A DNA stretch of 64,000 bases from Flavobacterium sp. KJJ (GTDB lineage Bacteria; Bacteroidota; Bacteroidia; Flavobacteriales; Flavobacteriaceae), in NCBI RefSeq assembly GCF_000708595.2, contig NZ_JARP01000002.1:806001-870000 (forward strand), read 5' to 3'. Each line of letters begins with the position of its first letter. Position 1 is the stretch's first letter. Positions 17,638 to 27,200 of the stretch are shown here, piece after piece. The notes below the pieces were generated by a model that was not told the origin of the DNA, ran no database searches, and saw only the letters and a program-made list of their open reading frames with translations. The position numbers were made by a program, and so were the translations under genes.

Positions 17638-19485
17638 CTATTTTAAAATGCCTTCAACAGCTTGAATTGTAGTGGCATGATAACCTGGTTTTGCTTTATC
17701 AAAAACCTTTTTTGCCCAAACTTTTCCTTCAGGAGTTTTTACCATTTCTTTGTAAAGCATCATTACAGATCCTGTTCTGCTGATTCCGACTAAAAATTGT
17801 TCAATCGCGGGATATGCTGGTTTGTATTGATGGCGTAATGCTTGAACAAACCATTGGCGTTTGATGATGAAATTCCCGCCTTTTGTAAAGTTGAATTCAC
17901 TATCAATTGCTTCCATTTCTTTTACAGTAATATCAGTTGGAAGATGATCAATAAAATATTGTTTTTCACTGGTTGTAGTAATTTTTTGACTCAATCCTTT
18001 TACGCCGGTTTCTCTCCAGCTTTTTTGAATTTTATCAATTGCATCAAAGTCAGCAGAATTTACAGGAGTTATATTTGAAGGAATTCCTGGTTTGTAAATC
18101 CAATCTTCTAATTTAATTTTTTCTGCTAAAGCTTTATCTCCTTTAATAAGATTTTCATTCAAATATTTTACAAAATCTTCTGTTGTAATTGATTTGAAAG
18201 CATGAGAATCAAAATAGTTTTTAATGAACGGATCGAATTTTTCACGTCCAACAGCATTTTCAATAACTCTTAAAAAGGCATATCCTTTAACGTATGGAAT
18301 TTGACTGATTCCGTCATCTGGATTTCTTCCCGTAAGGCTAACTTTTAATCTTGTGTCTGGATTTGTGTCTCCAAATTCTGCAACATTATCAGTTAATTCT
18401 TTGCGAGTGATAACGTTTTGCATTTCGAATTCTTTTTCACCGAAGATAGCTTCTCCAATTCGATGCTCTACGTAAGTAGTAAAACCTTCATTTAACCAAA
18501 TATCATCCCAAGTAGCATTGGTGACTAAATTTCCGCTCCAGCTGTGTCCTAATTCATGAGCTAACAAACTTGTCAATGAGCGATCACCCGCAATTACTCC
18601 CGGGGTTAAGAAAGTTAGATTTGGATTTTCCATTCCGCCATATGGGAAGCTTGGAGGTAAAACTAATACGTCATAACGTCCCCAGCGGTAAGGACCGTAA
18701 AGTTTTTCTGCAGCTACAACCATTTTTCCTAGTTCAGCAAATTCCCAAGCCGATTTTTTTAGCATTGATGGCTCTGCGTAAACGCCAGTTCTGTTATCGA
18801 TAGATTGAAATTCAATGTCTCCAACTGCAATGGCCATTAAATAAGACGGAATCGCTTTATCTTGTTTAAAAGTGTAAACACCGGTATCATTTTTCTTTTG
18901 CGGATTTACGGCACTCATAACAGCTAATAAGTCTTTAGGAACTGTAACTTTTGCATTATAAGTAAAACGAATTCCTGGCGAATCCTGACATGGAATCCAA
19001 GTACGAGACCACACACTTTCTCCTTGAGAGAATAAAAAAGGTTTCTTTTTGTCTGCAGTTTGTTCAGGCTTTAACCATTGCAATGCAACAGCATCTTTAG
19101 TTGTGCTGTAGTAAATATTTACTTTGGTTGTATTTGGTTCAATTGTAATTTTAAGAGGTTTTCCGTGAAATTCAATGGCTTGACCAAGTTCAAATTTGGT
19201 TTCCTTCTCTTTATCACCAAGAGTTACTTTTGTAATATTTAAAGTATTTTCATCGAAGATAATTTCATTTCCTTTGCTCACATTATTAATTTCCCAAGAA
19301 GCCTTTCCTGAAATAGTTTGTGTGTCAAAATCAACTTTGATGTCGAGATCTAAGTGTTTTACTACAGCAAGTTCTGGTTTAGAATAGCTGTGTTCATCTA
19401 TAACAGCTGTAGGTTTTTCTGTTTGATCTTTTTTCTGGCAGGCAATCGCCGTCAAGAATAAAGTTGCTAGAATTAGTTTTTTCAT
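17638..19485 (-). CDS. M1-family aminopeptidase lipoprotein (LTA4-hydrolase-like)
   Basis: A 615-residue lipoprotein starting at ATG 19485 (MKKLILATLFLTAIACQKK, lipobox Cys). M1 motifs are FPYGGMENPNLTFL (GGMEN exopeptidase motif) and HELGHSWSGNLVTNATWDDIWLNEGF (HExxH-x18-E zinc site). The C-terminal helical domain from about residue 470 matches leukotriene A4 hydrolase-type aminopeptidases. It should cleave N-terminal residues from peptides at the cell envelope. The open frame runs 37 codons further upstream, but that part overlaps the terminator of pdhC, so the lipoprotein start is chosen. Confidence 0.93.
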   Translation of the reverse strand: MKKLILATLFLTAIACQKKDQTEKPTAVIDEHSYSKPELAVVKHLDLDIKVDFDTQTISGKASWEINNVSKGNEIIFDENTLNITKVTLGDKEKETKFELGQAIEFHGKPLKITIEPNTTKVNIYYSTTKDAVALQWLKPEQTADKKKPFLFSQGESVWSRTWIPCQDSPGIRFTYNAKVTVPKDLLAVMSAVNPQKKNDTGVYTFKQDKAIPSYLMAIAVGDIEFQSIDNRTGVYAEPSMLKKSAWEFAELGKMVVAAEKLYGPYRWGRYDVLVLPPSFPYGGMENPNLTFLTPGVIAGDRSLTSLLAHELGHSWSGNLVTNATWDDIWLNEGFTTYVEHRIGEAIFGEKEFEMQNVITRKELTDNVAEFGDTNPDTRLKVSLTGRNPDDGISQIPYVKGYAFLRVIENAVGREKFDPFIKNYFDSHAFKSITTEDFVKYLNENLIKGDKALAEKIKLEDWIYKPGIPSNITPVNSADFDAIDKIQKSWRETGVKGLSQKITTTSEKQYFIDHLPTDITVKEMEAIDSEFNFTKGGNFIIKRQWFVQALRHQYKPAYPAIEQFLVGISRTGSVMMLYKEMVKTPEGKVWAKKVFDKAKPGYHATTIQAVEGILK

Positions 19486-19523
19486 TTTATGAAGTATTGA
19501 ATTTTGAGGATGAAAATTAAACA

Positions 19524-19557
19524 AAAAATCCCGTTTTGAGTAAACAAAACGGGATTT
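19524..19557 (-). terminator. Terminator after pdhC
   Basis: AAATCCCGTTTT / AAAACGGGATTT hairpin followed on the minus strand by a T run. It separates pdhA-pdhC from the M1 aminopeptidase gene. Confidence 0.8.
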
Positions 19558-19600
19558 AAATATAAAATTACCTTCGATTAAACTTCGGGCTGGCAAAAAA

Positions 19601-21271
19601 TTATGCCAACATTGTAACTGGGCTTTCGATGTATTGTTTTAATGTTTGTAAAAATTGAGCGCCAGTTGCACCGTCAATTGTTCTGTGATCACAAGCTAAT
19701 GATAACATCATTGTGTTTCCAACTACAATCTGACCATTTTTAACGACTGGTTTTTCAACAATTGCACCTACAGAAAGGATTGCAGAGTTTGGCTGGTTGA
19801 TAATTGAATTGAATTCAGTAATACCAAACATTCCAAGGTTAGATACTGTAAAAGTACTTCCTTCCATTTCTTGTGGTCCAAGTTTTTTGTTTTTAGCTCT
19901 TCCTGCTAAATCTCTTACTGAAGCACCAATTTGAGATAAACTCATAGCGTCTGTAAATTTCAATACAGGAACTACTAATCCGTCTTCAACAGCGACAGCA
20001 ACACCAATATTAACGTGGTGGTTAATGATGATAGCATCTTCTTTCCACTGAGAGTTAATTTTTGGATGTTTTTTCAATGCTAAAGCACAAGCTTTAATTA
20101 CCATATCATTAAAAGATACTTTTGTATCAGGAACAGTATTAATTGTTGCTCTTGCACCCATTGCTTCGTCCATGCTTACCTCGATCACTAAGTTGTAGTG
20201 AGGTGCTGTAAACAATGATTCAGCAAGTCGTTTTGCAATAATTTTACGCATTTGAGAATTTTTGATCTCTTCTGTGAAAACTTCTCCAGCAGGAACAAAA
20301 ACTTTTGGTGCAGCAGGGGCGGCAGTTTCAGCTTTTGGTGCAGCAGCAGTTGCAGTTGCAGCAGGTTGTTGCGCTTGTGCAGACGGAGTAAAGTTTTCGA
20401 TATCGCTTTTTACGATACGTCCGTTTTCTCCAGAACCTTTAACTTGAGTCAATTGAATTCCTTTGTCAGAAGCAATTTTCTTTGCTAATGGCGAAGCTAA
20501 AATTCTTCCTCCATTTGATGAAGTGTCAGCAGTTGTTTCTGTAGCTTTTTCAGCAGCAGGTGCGGCTTTTTCTTCAGTTGCAGGAGCACTTGCAGCGTCT
20601 CCAGCAGAATAATTATCAGCAATTCCAGAAATATCAGTTCCAGCAGGTCCAATGATCGCTAATAAGCTGTCAACAGGAGCAGTGTTGCCTTCTTGAATTC
20701 CGATGTATAATAATGTTCCAGCATTGAAAGACTCAAACTCCATAGTAGCTTTGTCGGTTTCAATTTCAGCTAAGATATCACCTTCAGCCACGGCATCGCC
20801 TTCTTTTTTCAACCAGCTTGCTACAGTACCTTCAGTCATAGTATCGCTCAAACGTGGCATAGTTACAACTACAACACCTTTTGGTAATTCAGTTGCAGCT
20901 TTTGCAGGAGCAGGAGCTTCAGTTTTAGTTTCTTCTGATTTTGCTTCAGCAGGAGCATTTTCAGCTTTTGGTTGCGAAGCTTCAGGACTAGCAGGAGCGT
21001 CACCGCCAGCTAATAAAGCTGAAATATCTTCTCCTTCATTTCCAATAATTGCTAATAGTGAATCAACTGGAGCAGTTTCTCCAGCTTGTATTCCGATATG
21101 TAAAAGAGTTCCTTCGTTGAAAGACTCAAATTCCATTGTTGCTTTATCTGTTTCAATCTCAGCAAGAATATCTCCTTCGCTAATTTTGTCGCCTACTTTT
21201 TTTAACCAAGTCGCTACCGTTCCTTCCGTCATAGTATCGCTCAAACGAGGCATTGTTACTTTTATCGCCAT
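19601..21271 (-). CDS. pdhC: Pyruvate dehydrogenase complex E2, dihydrolipoamide acetyltransferase
   Basis: A 556-residue E2 with two lipoyl domains (residues about 1-78 and 135-212), each with the lipoylated Lys in ETDKATMEFESF. Ala/Pro/Glu-rich linkers follow, then the peripheral-subunit-binding domain (RILASPLAKKIASDKGI...GENGRIVKSDIEN, about 258-295), and the catalytic acyltransferase with DHRTIDGATGAQF near the C-terminus. It transfers the acetyl group from E1 to CoA. It lies six bases after pdhA. E1-beta and E3 genes are not in the window. Confidence 0.97.
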   Translation of the reverse strand: MAIKVTMPRLSDTMTEGTVATWLKKVGDKISEGDILAEIETDKATMEFESFNEGTLLHIGIQAGETAPVDSLLAIIGNEGEDISALLAGGDAPASPEASQPKAENAPAEAKSEETKTEAPAPAKAATELPKGVVVVTMPRLSDTMTEGTVASWLKKEGDAVAEGDILAEIETDKATMEFESFNAGTLLYIGIQEGNTAPVDSLLAIIGPAGTDISGIADNYSAGDAASAPATEEKAAPAAEKATETTADTSSNGGRILASPLAKKIASDKGIQLTQVKGSGENGRIVKSDIENFTPSAQAQQPAATATAAAPKAETAAPAAPKVFVPAGEVFTEEIKNSQMRKIIAKRLAESLFTAPHYNLVIEVSMDEAMGARATINTVPDTKVSFNDMVIKACALALKKHPKINSQWKEDAIIINHHVNIGVAVAVEDGLVVPVLKFTDAMSLSQIGASVRDLAGRAKNKKLGPQEMEGSTFTVSNLGMFGITEFNSIINQPNSAILSVGAIVEKPVVKNGQIVVGNTMMLSLACDHRTIDGATGAQFLQTLKQYIESPVTMLA

Positions 21272-21277
21272 AATATA

Positions 21278-22276
21278 TTATAGTTTATGAGGTGTGAATG
21301 GATAGTCTTCTTGTGCGTATACTACATCGTATAATTGCTGCAATTCAGGATATGGAGATTCTTCAGCGAATTTCACACATTCTTCAACCAAGTCTTTAAC
21401 TCTTTGGTCGATTGCTTCAATTTCTTCTTCAGTAGCATATTTTTGATCCATAATTACATCTAAAACTTGAGTAATAGGGTCAATTTTCTTGTATTCTTCA
21501 ACCTCTTCTTTAGAACGGTATAATTGTGCATCAGACATAGAGTGTCCTCTGTAACGGTACGTTTTCATTTCAAGGAAAGTTGGTCCATCACCGCGACGAG
21601 CTCTATCAATAGCTTCTGTCATTGCTTCAGCAACTTTTACAGGATTCATTCCGTCAACTGGTCCACAAGGCATTTCATATCCTAAACCAAGTTTCCAAAT
21701 GTCAGTGTGATTTGCAGTTCTTTCAACAGAAGTTCCCATTGCATATCCGTTGTTTTCAACGATAAATACAACTGGAAGCTTCCATAACATTGCCATGTTA
21801 AAAGCTTCGTGTAATGAACCTTGTCTAGCAGCTCCATCACCAAAGTAAGTCATGGTAACACCGCCAGTTTCAAAATATTTATCAGCAAAAGCCAAACCAG
21901 CTCCTACCGGAATTTGTCCACCTACGATTCCGTGACCTCCGTAAAAACGGTGTTCTTTAGAAAAAATATGCATAGAACCTCCCATACCTTTAGACGTTCC
22001 TGTTGCTTTTCCTAAAAGCTCGGCCATTACACGTCTAGGATCAACTCCCATACCAATTGGCTGCACGTGGTTTCTGTAAGCAGTAATCATTTTGTCTTTG
22101 GTCAAATCCATAGCGTGCAAAGCACCCGCTAAAACGGCCTCTTGACCATTATATAAATGTAGAAAACCTCTAACTTTTTGTTGAATGTATAATGCTGCAA
22201 GTTTGTCTTCAAACTTTCTCCAAAGCAGCATGTCTTCGTACCACTTTAAATATACTTCTTTTGTAACTTCTTTCAT
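21278..22276 (-). CDS. pdhA: Pyruvate dehydrogenase E1 component, alpha subunit
   Basis: A 332-residue E1-alpha starting at ATG 22276 (MKEVTKEVYLKWYEDMLLWRKFEDK). The thiamine diphosphate motif is GDGAARQGSLHEAFNMAMLWKLPVVFIVENN split over the window, and YRGHSMSDAQLYRSKEEV contains the phosphorylation-loop-like segment. It decarboxylates pyruvate together with E1-beta. The open frame extends 34 codons upstream, without family similarity, so the internal ATG is chosen. E1-beta is not adjacent: the pdhA-pdhC pair lacks pdhB. Confidence 0.96.
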   Translation of the reverse strand: MKEVTKEVYLKWYEDMLLWRKFEDKLAALYIQQKVRGFLHLYNGQEAVLAGALHAMDLTKDKMITAYRNHVQPIGMGVDPRRVMAELLGKATGTSKGMGGSMHIFSKEHRFYGGHGIVGGQIPVGAGLAFADKYFETGGVTMTYFGDGAARQGSLHEAFNMAMLWKLPVVFIVENNGYAMGTSVERTANHTDIWKLGLGYEMPCGPVDGMNPVKVAEAMTEAIDRARRGDGPTFLEMKTYRYRGHSMSDAQLYRSKEEVEEYKKIDPITQVLDVIMDQKYATEEEIEAIDQRVKDLVEECVKFAEESPYPELQQLYDVVYAQEDYPFTPHKL

Positions 22277-22433
22277 CTGAATTCTTTCTTTTGCTAAAGT
22301 TGTTTGTGTTATCAATTGTTGCCTATAACGCAAAATAGTTTCCTCCCACAAATTTGCGCCCGAAAGGTCGGGATGCAAAAATAAGACATTCCATTTAAGA
22401 ACTAAAATTTAAAAGGTACTTTTTGGCTTTTTT

Positions 22434-22916
22434 TTACAAGAACTTTTTATCAAACATAAAAGGGAGCAAATTTTTCAGTGATGCTGATTTGTAAACTTCG
22501 CCAATTTCGCCCATAAAATAGATTTCTATAGGGGTATCTTGCTTGATTTCATATTCTGCAATCGACTGGCGGCATGAACCGCATGGAGGAATCGGAGCTT
22601 TAGTCTGATTGTTGTCTGAAGCTGCAGTAATAGCCATTTTTAAGATTTTCGCTTCAGGATAAACACTCCCTGCATGAAAAATAGCTACCCGTTCTGCACA
22701 TAGTCCCGACGGATAGGCTGCATTTTCCTGATTTGATCCTAATATTATTTTTCCGTTATCGAGAAGAAGAGCCGCTCCAACTCTAAATTGAGAATAAGGT
22801 GCATATGCTTTTTTTCTGATCTCAACGGCCTCATTCATTAATTGCTGTACTTCTTCAGATACTTCTTTTAAACTGTCGTATACTGTAAATGATGATGTTA
22901 TGCTTATTTCTTTCAT
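22434..22916 (-). CDS. cdd: Cytidine deaminase
   Basis: A 160-residue homotetrameric-type cytidine deaminase that converts cytidine and deoxycytidine to uridine forms in pyrimidine salvage. Zinc-site motifs are NAAYPSGLCAERVA (Cys and catalytic Glu) and PIPPCGSCRQSIAEY (two Cys). It sits between porV and pdhA on the same strand; 157 bases separate it from pdhA. A terminator lies between porV and cdd. Confidence 0.95.
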   Translation of the reverse strand: MKEISITSSFTVYDSLKEVSEEVQQLMNEAVEIRKKAYAPYSQFRVGAALLLDNGKIILGSNQENAAYPSGLCAERVAIFHAGSVYPEAKILKMAITAASDNNQTKAPIPPCGSCRQSIAEYEIKQDTPIEIYFMGEIGEVYKSASLKNLLPFMFDKKFL

Positions 22917-22930
22917 TCTTTTTATGGGAA

Positions 22931-22968
22931 AAAAAATCCAAATTCCTAAAAAATTAGAAATTTGGATT
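22931..22968 (-). terminator. Terminator after porV
   Basis: AATCCAAATT (22935-22944) and AATTTGGATT (22959-22968), followed on the minus strand by six T residues. It probably ends the porU-porV transcript before cdd. Confidence 0.7.
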
Positions 22969-22993
22969 GTTATTGGTTTTTTTATTTTCTCTT

Positions 22994-24196
22994 TTAATAT
23001 TCGTCGTATTTGTCGCCAAAGTTAAAGGTTAAAGAAAAACGAAGTGTATTTTCTAACGGATTTTTAACTTTTGATGATGAAAATAAGTAAGAAACGTCAA
23101 TTTTTACAATGTTATATTTGAAACCAGCTCCTAAGGAGAAGAATTGTCTAGCTCCTTTTTCTGGGCTCTCATGAAAATAACCAGCTCTAACTGCAAAAGC
23201 ATCCTGATACATGTATTCTCCAGCAACACTATAAGTTATTTCTTTTAATTCTTCACTAAAGCCTCCTGGAGCATCTCCAAATGATTTGAAAATTCCTTCA
23301 ACCCAGCCGATGTCATTGTATTTGTTGTAGCTGATTGTATTTGCCTCTTCTTGTGAAATATCTTCAGGATCTGTAAAATCGCCATCTCCATTTGCATCTA
23401 CAGGTGTTCCTGGGCCCGGAGGAGTAGGAACTAATAGCTTAGTAAATTCGACACTGACGCCTACTTTATTATAATCGTCTAAAATAAAATCAAAACCTCC
23501 TCCTAATCTTAAGTTAGCAGGTAAAAAGTTTGCGCTCAAATCATCATTGTCATAACTTATTTTTGGACCTAAATTCTGCATATTGAAACCTGCTCTCCAT
23601 CTTCCGTTGAAATCATTGTAAGCAATTTCTTCTGATTGATAGAATCCGGCAACATCAACAGCAAAAGATTTCGCTGCAGAAGCATCAACATCTTCTGAAG
23701 CTACTTTTAGATTTGAGCGAATATATCTTCCTGCTACTGCCATAGAAAATGTTTCGCTGAGTTTTAGAGAATAAGATCCGTCTAAAGCAAATTCGTTTGG
23801 AGAAACAATATTTGGGACTTCATTTGGGTCGCCAGTTCTTCTTAATTCAATATCTCCAAAACCAAAAAAACGAAAACTTCCTGCAAAAGCACTTTTTTCG
23901 TTAATCCTATTATAATAGGTTAATTGGCCAAGTGAAATATCGTTGGCTAAATCTGTTAAATAAGGAGTGTAGCTGATAGAAAGTCCTTGCTTGTCTAGTG
24001 CAAAAGCATATTTTGCAGGATTCCATTGTTGAGAATAAGCATCAGCAGATGTTGCAACACCTTGATCCGCAAGACCAGCTGCTCTGGCATCAGCAGCAAC
24101 TAATAAAAAAGGAACTCCAGTTGTAATAGGTCGATCTTGGGCTTTTGCGTATGATATAATTAAAAAACAAATTAATAAAAGTGATATTTTTTTCAT
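22994..24196 (-). CDS. porV: Type IX secretion system outer-membrane protein PorV (LptO)
   Basis: A 400-residue outer-membrane beta-barrel with a signal peptide ending at YAKAQDR. The PorV signature follows: TTGVPFLLVAADARAAGLAD and DAYSQQWNPAKYAF. In the FadL-like PorV family the barrel shuttles T9SS cargo from the translocon to the attachment complex and binds the CTD. It lies directly downstream of porU (41 bases), the arrangement in F. johnsoniae. A DANGDGDFTDPED-like loop (about residue 270) resembles a calcium-binding segment. Confidence 0.95.
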   Translation of the reverse strand: MKKISLLLICFLIISYAKAQDRPITTGVPFLLVAADARAAGLADQGVATSADAYSQQWNPAKYAFALDKQGLSISYTPYLTDLANDISLGQLTYYNRINEKSAFAGSFRFFGFGDIELRRTGDPNEVPNIVSPNEFALDGSYSLKLSETFSMAVAGRYIRSNLKVASEDVDASAAKSFAVDVAGFYQSEEIAYNDFNGRWRAGFNMQNLGPKISYDNDDLSANFLPANLRLGGGFDFILDDYNKVGVSVEFTKLLVPTPPGPGTPVDANGDGDFTDPEDISQEEANTISYNKYNDIGWVEGIFKSFGDAPGGFSEELKEITYSVAGEYMYQDAFAVRAGYFHESPEKGARQFFSLGAGFKYNIVKIDVSYLFSSSKVKNPLENTLRFSLTFNFGDKYDEY

Positions 24197-24237
24197 TTAT
24201 AGGGCTAATGGTATTTATGATACAAATATATATATTA

Positions 24238-27200
24238 TTATAAGATGACAAGCTTTTCGTACTTTTCTGCTTTTTTATTTGTCAAATTAGATTTTACAGT
24301 GAGTTTGTAAATATAAACTCCTTTTCCAATTCGATCTCCAAAATCATCTTTTCCATCCCAAGTTATTTCTCTTGATAAAAAGCCCTCTGTTGTAATAATT
24401 TGATTTTTAGTCCACACTACTTTTCCTGTAATAGTCATGACCTGAACCTGAACATCTAATGGTTCATAAGGTCTGTTATGAGAAAACCAAAATTGGGTGT
24501 AAGTTGAAAAAGGATTCGGGTAATTAAGAACGTGCGTTAAAGATAATGATTCATCTCCAACAACAATAAATTGTATTTCACTTGTGACAGGATTATTGTA
24601 AACATCCCAAGCTGTAAAACTTATTGTATGCATTCCCGCTGTTAAATTTCTAAGCGGAAATCGTAAATTTCCATTTGTATAATCATCTAATTTTGTCTGA
24701 TAATAATCATTCAAAATATACGGATTATTCACATCCCCATCTAAAATAGCTACTATATCATGCCCAATACCGCTTGCTGTATTGATTCCGTTTTCATCTT
24801 CAAGAAACGCTAAAAGAAACGGCGATTCATTTGTAATACCACCTGAAACAAAAGTTTCGTCGTTCATATATAACTCAACTTTTGGACTTATATTGTCCTG
24901 AGGTGCATTTTCATTTATTCCTCCAATTTTAATAGCTGTATTATAACCGGATTGATTTTCTAAAAGCTGTGTTTTTTTAGCATAAAAACTTATGCGCCCA
25001 TAATCAACCGGAATCCGTATATCTCTTGGGACAACAAAGCTGAATTCAAACTTGCCATTGGTTACAGAAGCATTTCCTCTAAATATAGTCTCACCAAGGG
25101 TTTTAAATGACATTGCAGGGCTATATCCATCATTATTTAATGTCGAAGCAGTGATTAATTTGTCAAAAATGGCTGTTGCTAATTCGCCATTATAATTGCT
25201 TAAAATGTTATTATTTTCGTCTGTGATTTCTCCGGAAATTTTAATTTTTGCCAAAGATTTTAAATCCGGAATCGGCTGCGAAATCACAATATCGTTTACT
25301 TTTGTTAAATTTATTCGTGGTTTTGGAATGGCAAGCATTAAAGCTGGATCTCCAATATAAAAAATTACGTTACTCGATGAACTTGGGTTTTCATTTTTAG
25401 AAATCCGAAGTGCTTCAGCAATTGTGGTATATTGGTTCGAGCCATAAGCAAGAAGATTTTTGCTTAAGCTGTCATTGAAATTTTCAGCGTTAAATTGGCC
25501 AATGGCGCGAATTGTTGTCAGCATTGAAATTGCTCCTCCTTTTGGGTTCCAAAAAGTATATTCGCCGGCTGTTGGCCGCGTTGGATCATCAAATCTTGAA
25601 AATTCGCAGGTAATAGTTATAAATAAAGGATACTTGTATTGATTGTTTAAGTTTTGACCATCTGATTTTTCCCAAATTCGCTCGCTTGCCAAACCGTCCT
25701 CGCCGCCATGTCCTAAGTAATTAAATACTAGTGCTCCTTTTTCAAAAGCATCAAAAAAATCGGTTCTTGCTTTTGGGTATCTCGATCCTCCTGCTGAAGC
25801 TTCTTGAGTGTAAGAGTCTAAAATGATTTTATCAATATTAAAAAAAGGTTTTTCGGTTGCAATAACATCTGCTAAACTGTTTTGACGCGATTGAATAGAA
25901 GCATCAGAACTTTGATCAGCGTCATCACTTATTAATACGAAATTATTTCTCCAGTTTCCGTACGATTTAACATCATGATATTCTAAAACCTTATTGACCA
26001 TTTCGCTGGCTTGAGCATTGTCTGAAACCAGCATTCTTCCAACGGCAATATCAATTCCGCCGAAAAAAGAGGTTACATTTCCTTCATCAGCATCCATTAA
26101 TCCATAAAAATCATCAGATGCAAATGAAGATTCTCCGATAGTATTGCTAATTAAGGAATGATATATAGGTACAATATTAGTATTGTTTGAAATTCGGTCT
26201 TTATAATCGAAGGAAGCATCTCCGAATAAATTTACATATTTTATTCTTTTGTCAGAGGAGGAGGCGTTGTCGTAAATGTATTTAATGCAGTTTCTAATGG
26301 CTGCAATGTCTTGTTTTCCAGAAGAAAATTCCTGATAGATATTTTCTAGAGTAATTACTTTTACGTTTAAATTAGAATAACTGCGATGAAAACTGGCTAA
26401 TTTTTCAGCTTGAGAAACCAAAGATTTTGGTGAAATAATCACATAATCGATATCTTGAAAACTGTTTTGAGCATTTTTAAAGATTGTTCCTTTTAAGTTT
26501 TGATTTGTTACTTTGGATTGACTTTCTTTTAAAGGAGTAAAATAATCAGCAGCATCAATGGCTATATATTTTCTAATTTCTCCCAATGAAGCTTTAAAAC
26601 TAAAAGTGGCTTGATTTGCGTTTTCAATTTTTGATACATTATATAGGTCTGTAATATCCCATATTTGAGAAATTCCTGATGCGTTTGTGATCGTGTAATT
26701 TGCAATTCCGGCTGTTGAGCCAGCTAAATCGTATTGAAATTTAAATTGTTTTCCGGTGCCAATAAGCTTTCTTTTTGCGATTAAATTGATGTAATCTAGA
26801 TAACCTTTTGAGCCGGGAACACCGTTATTATTATAGGTAAGCTTTATTTTAAGGTTTTCGGTTCCTGTAAATGTTGCATTTGAAGGCAGTTTTGCGGTAT
26901 AAAACTTTATATCTGAACTGGATACGAGTGCATTAAAATTAATGGTTCCTATGCTTTGTCCGTTAGTGCTTACTGCAAATGAAGTAGGGGTAAAAGCTGC
27001 CGAAGCTGCATTGACTTCAATTTTTATCGGAACTGAAGCATCTAGATTAGGAAAAGTAAATGAAAATTCCTGTTCCTGATTAATATCAAATGATTCTCCA
27101 AACCATTGGCGGCCTAAATGCGCAATATTTGTCTGATCGATTTCATGATATTGATAGTCATCAAACGTAGTTAGTTCTAATGTGCTGTTGGCTGTTGGCT

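Noticed and set aside
19486..19596. Longer N-terminus of the M1 aminopeptidase
   Set aside because: It runs through the pdhC terminator and would bury the lipoprotein signal peptide.
20252..21290. Plus-strand open frames inside pdhC
   Set aside because: Low-complexity Ala/Ser/Cys-rich reading on the opposite strand of lipoyl-linker codons; shadow frames.
22277..22378. Longer N-terminus of PdhA
   Set aside because: No family similarity; MKEVTKEVYLKWYE is the usual start.
25460..25642. Plus-strand open frame inside porU
   Set aside because: Short, opposite a well-defined C25 peptidase domain; no start signals.
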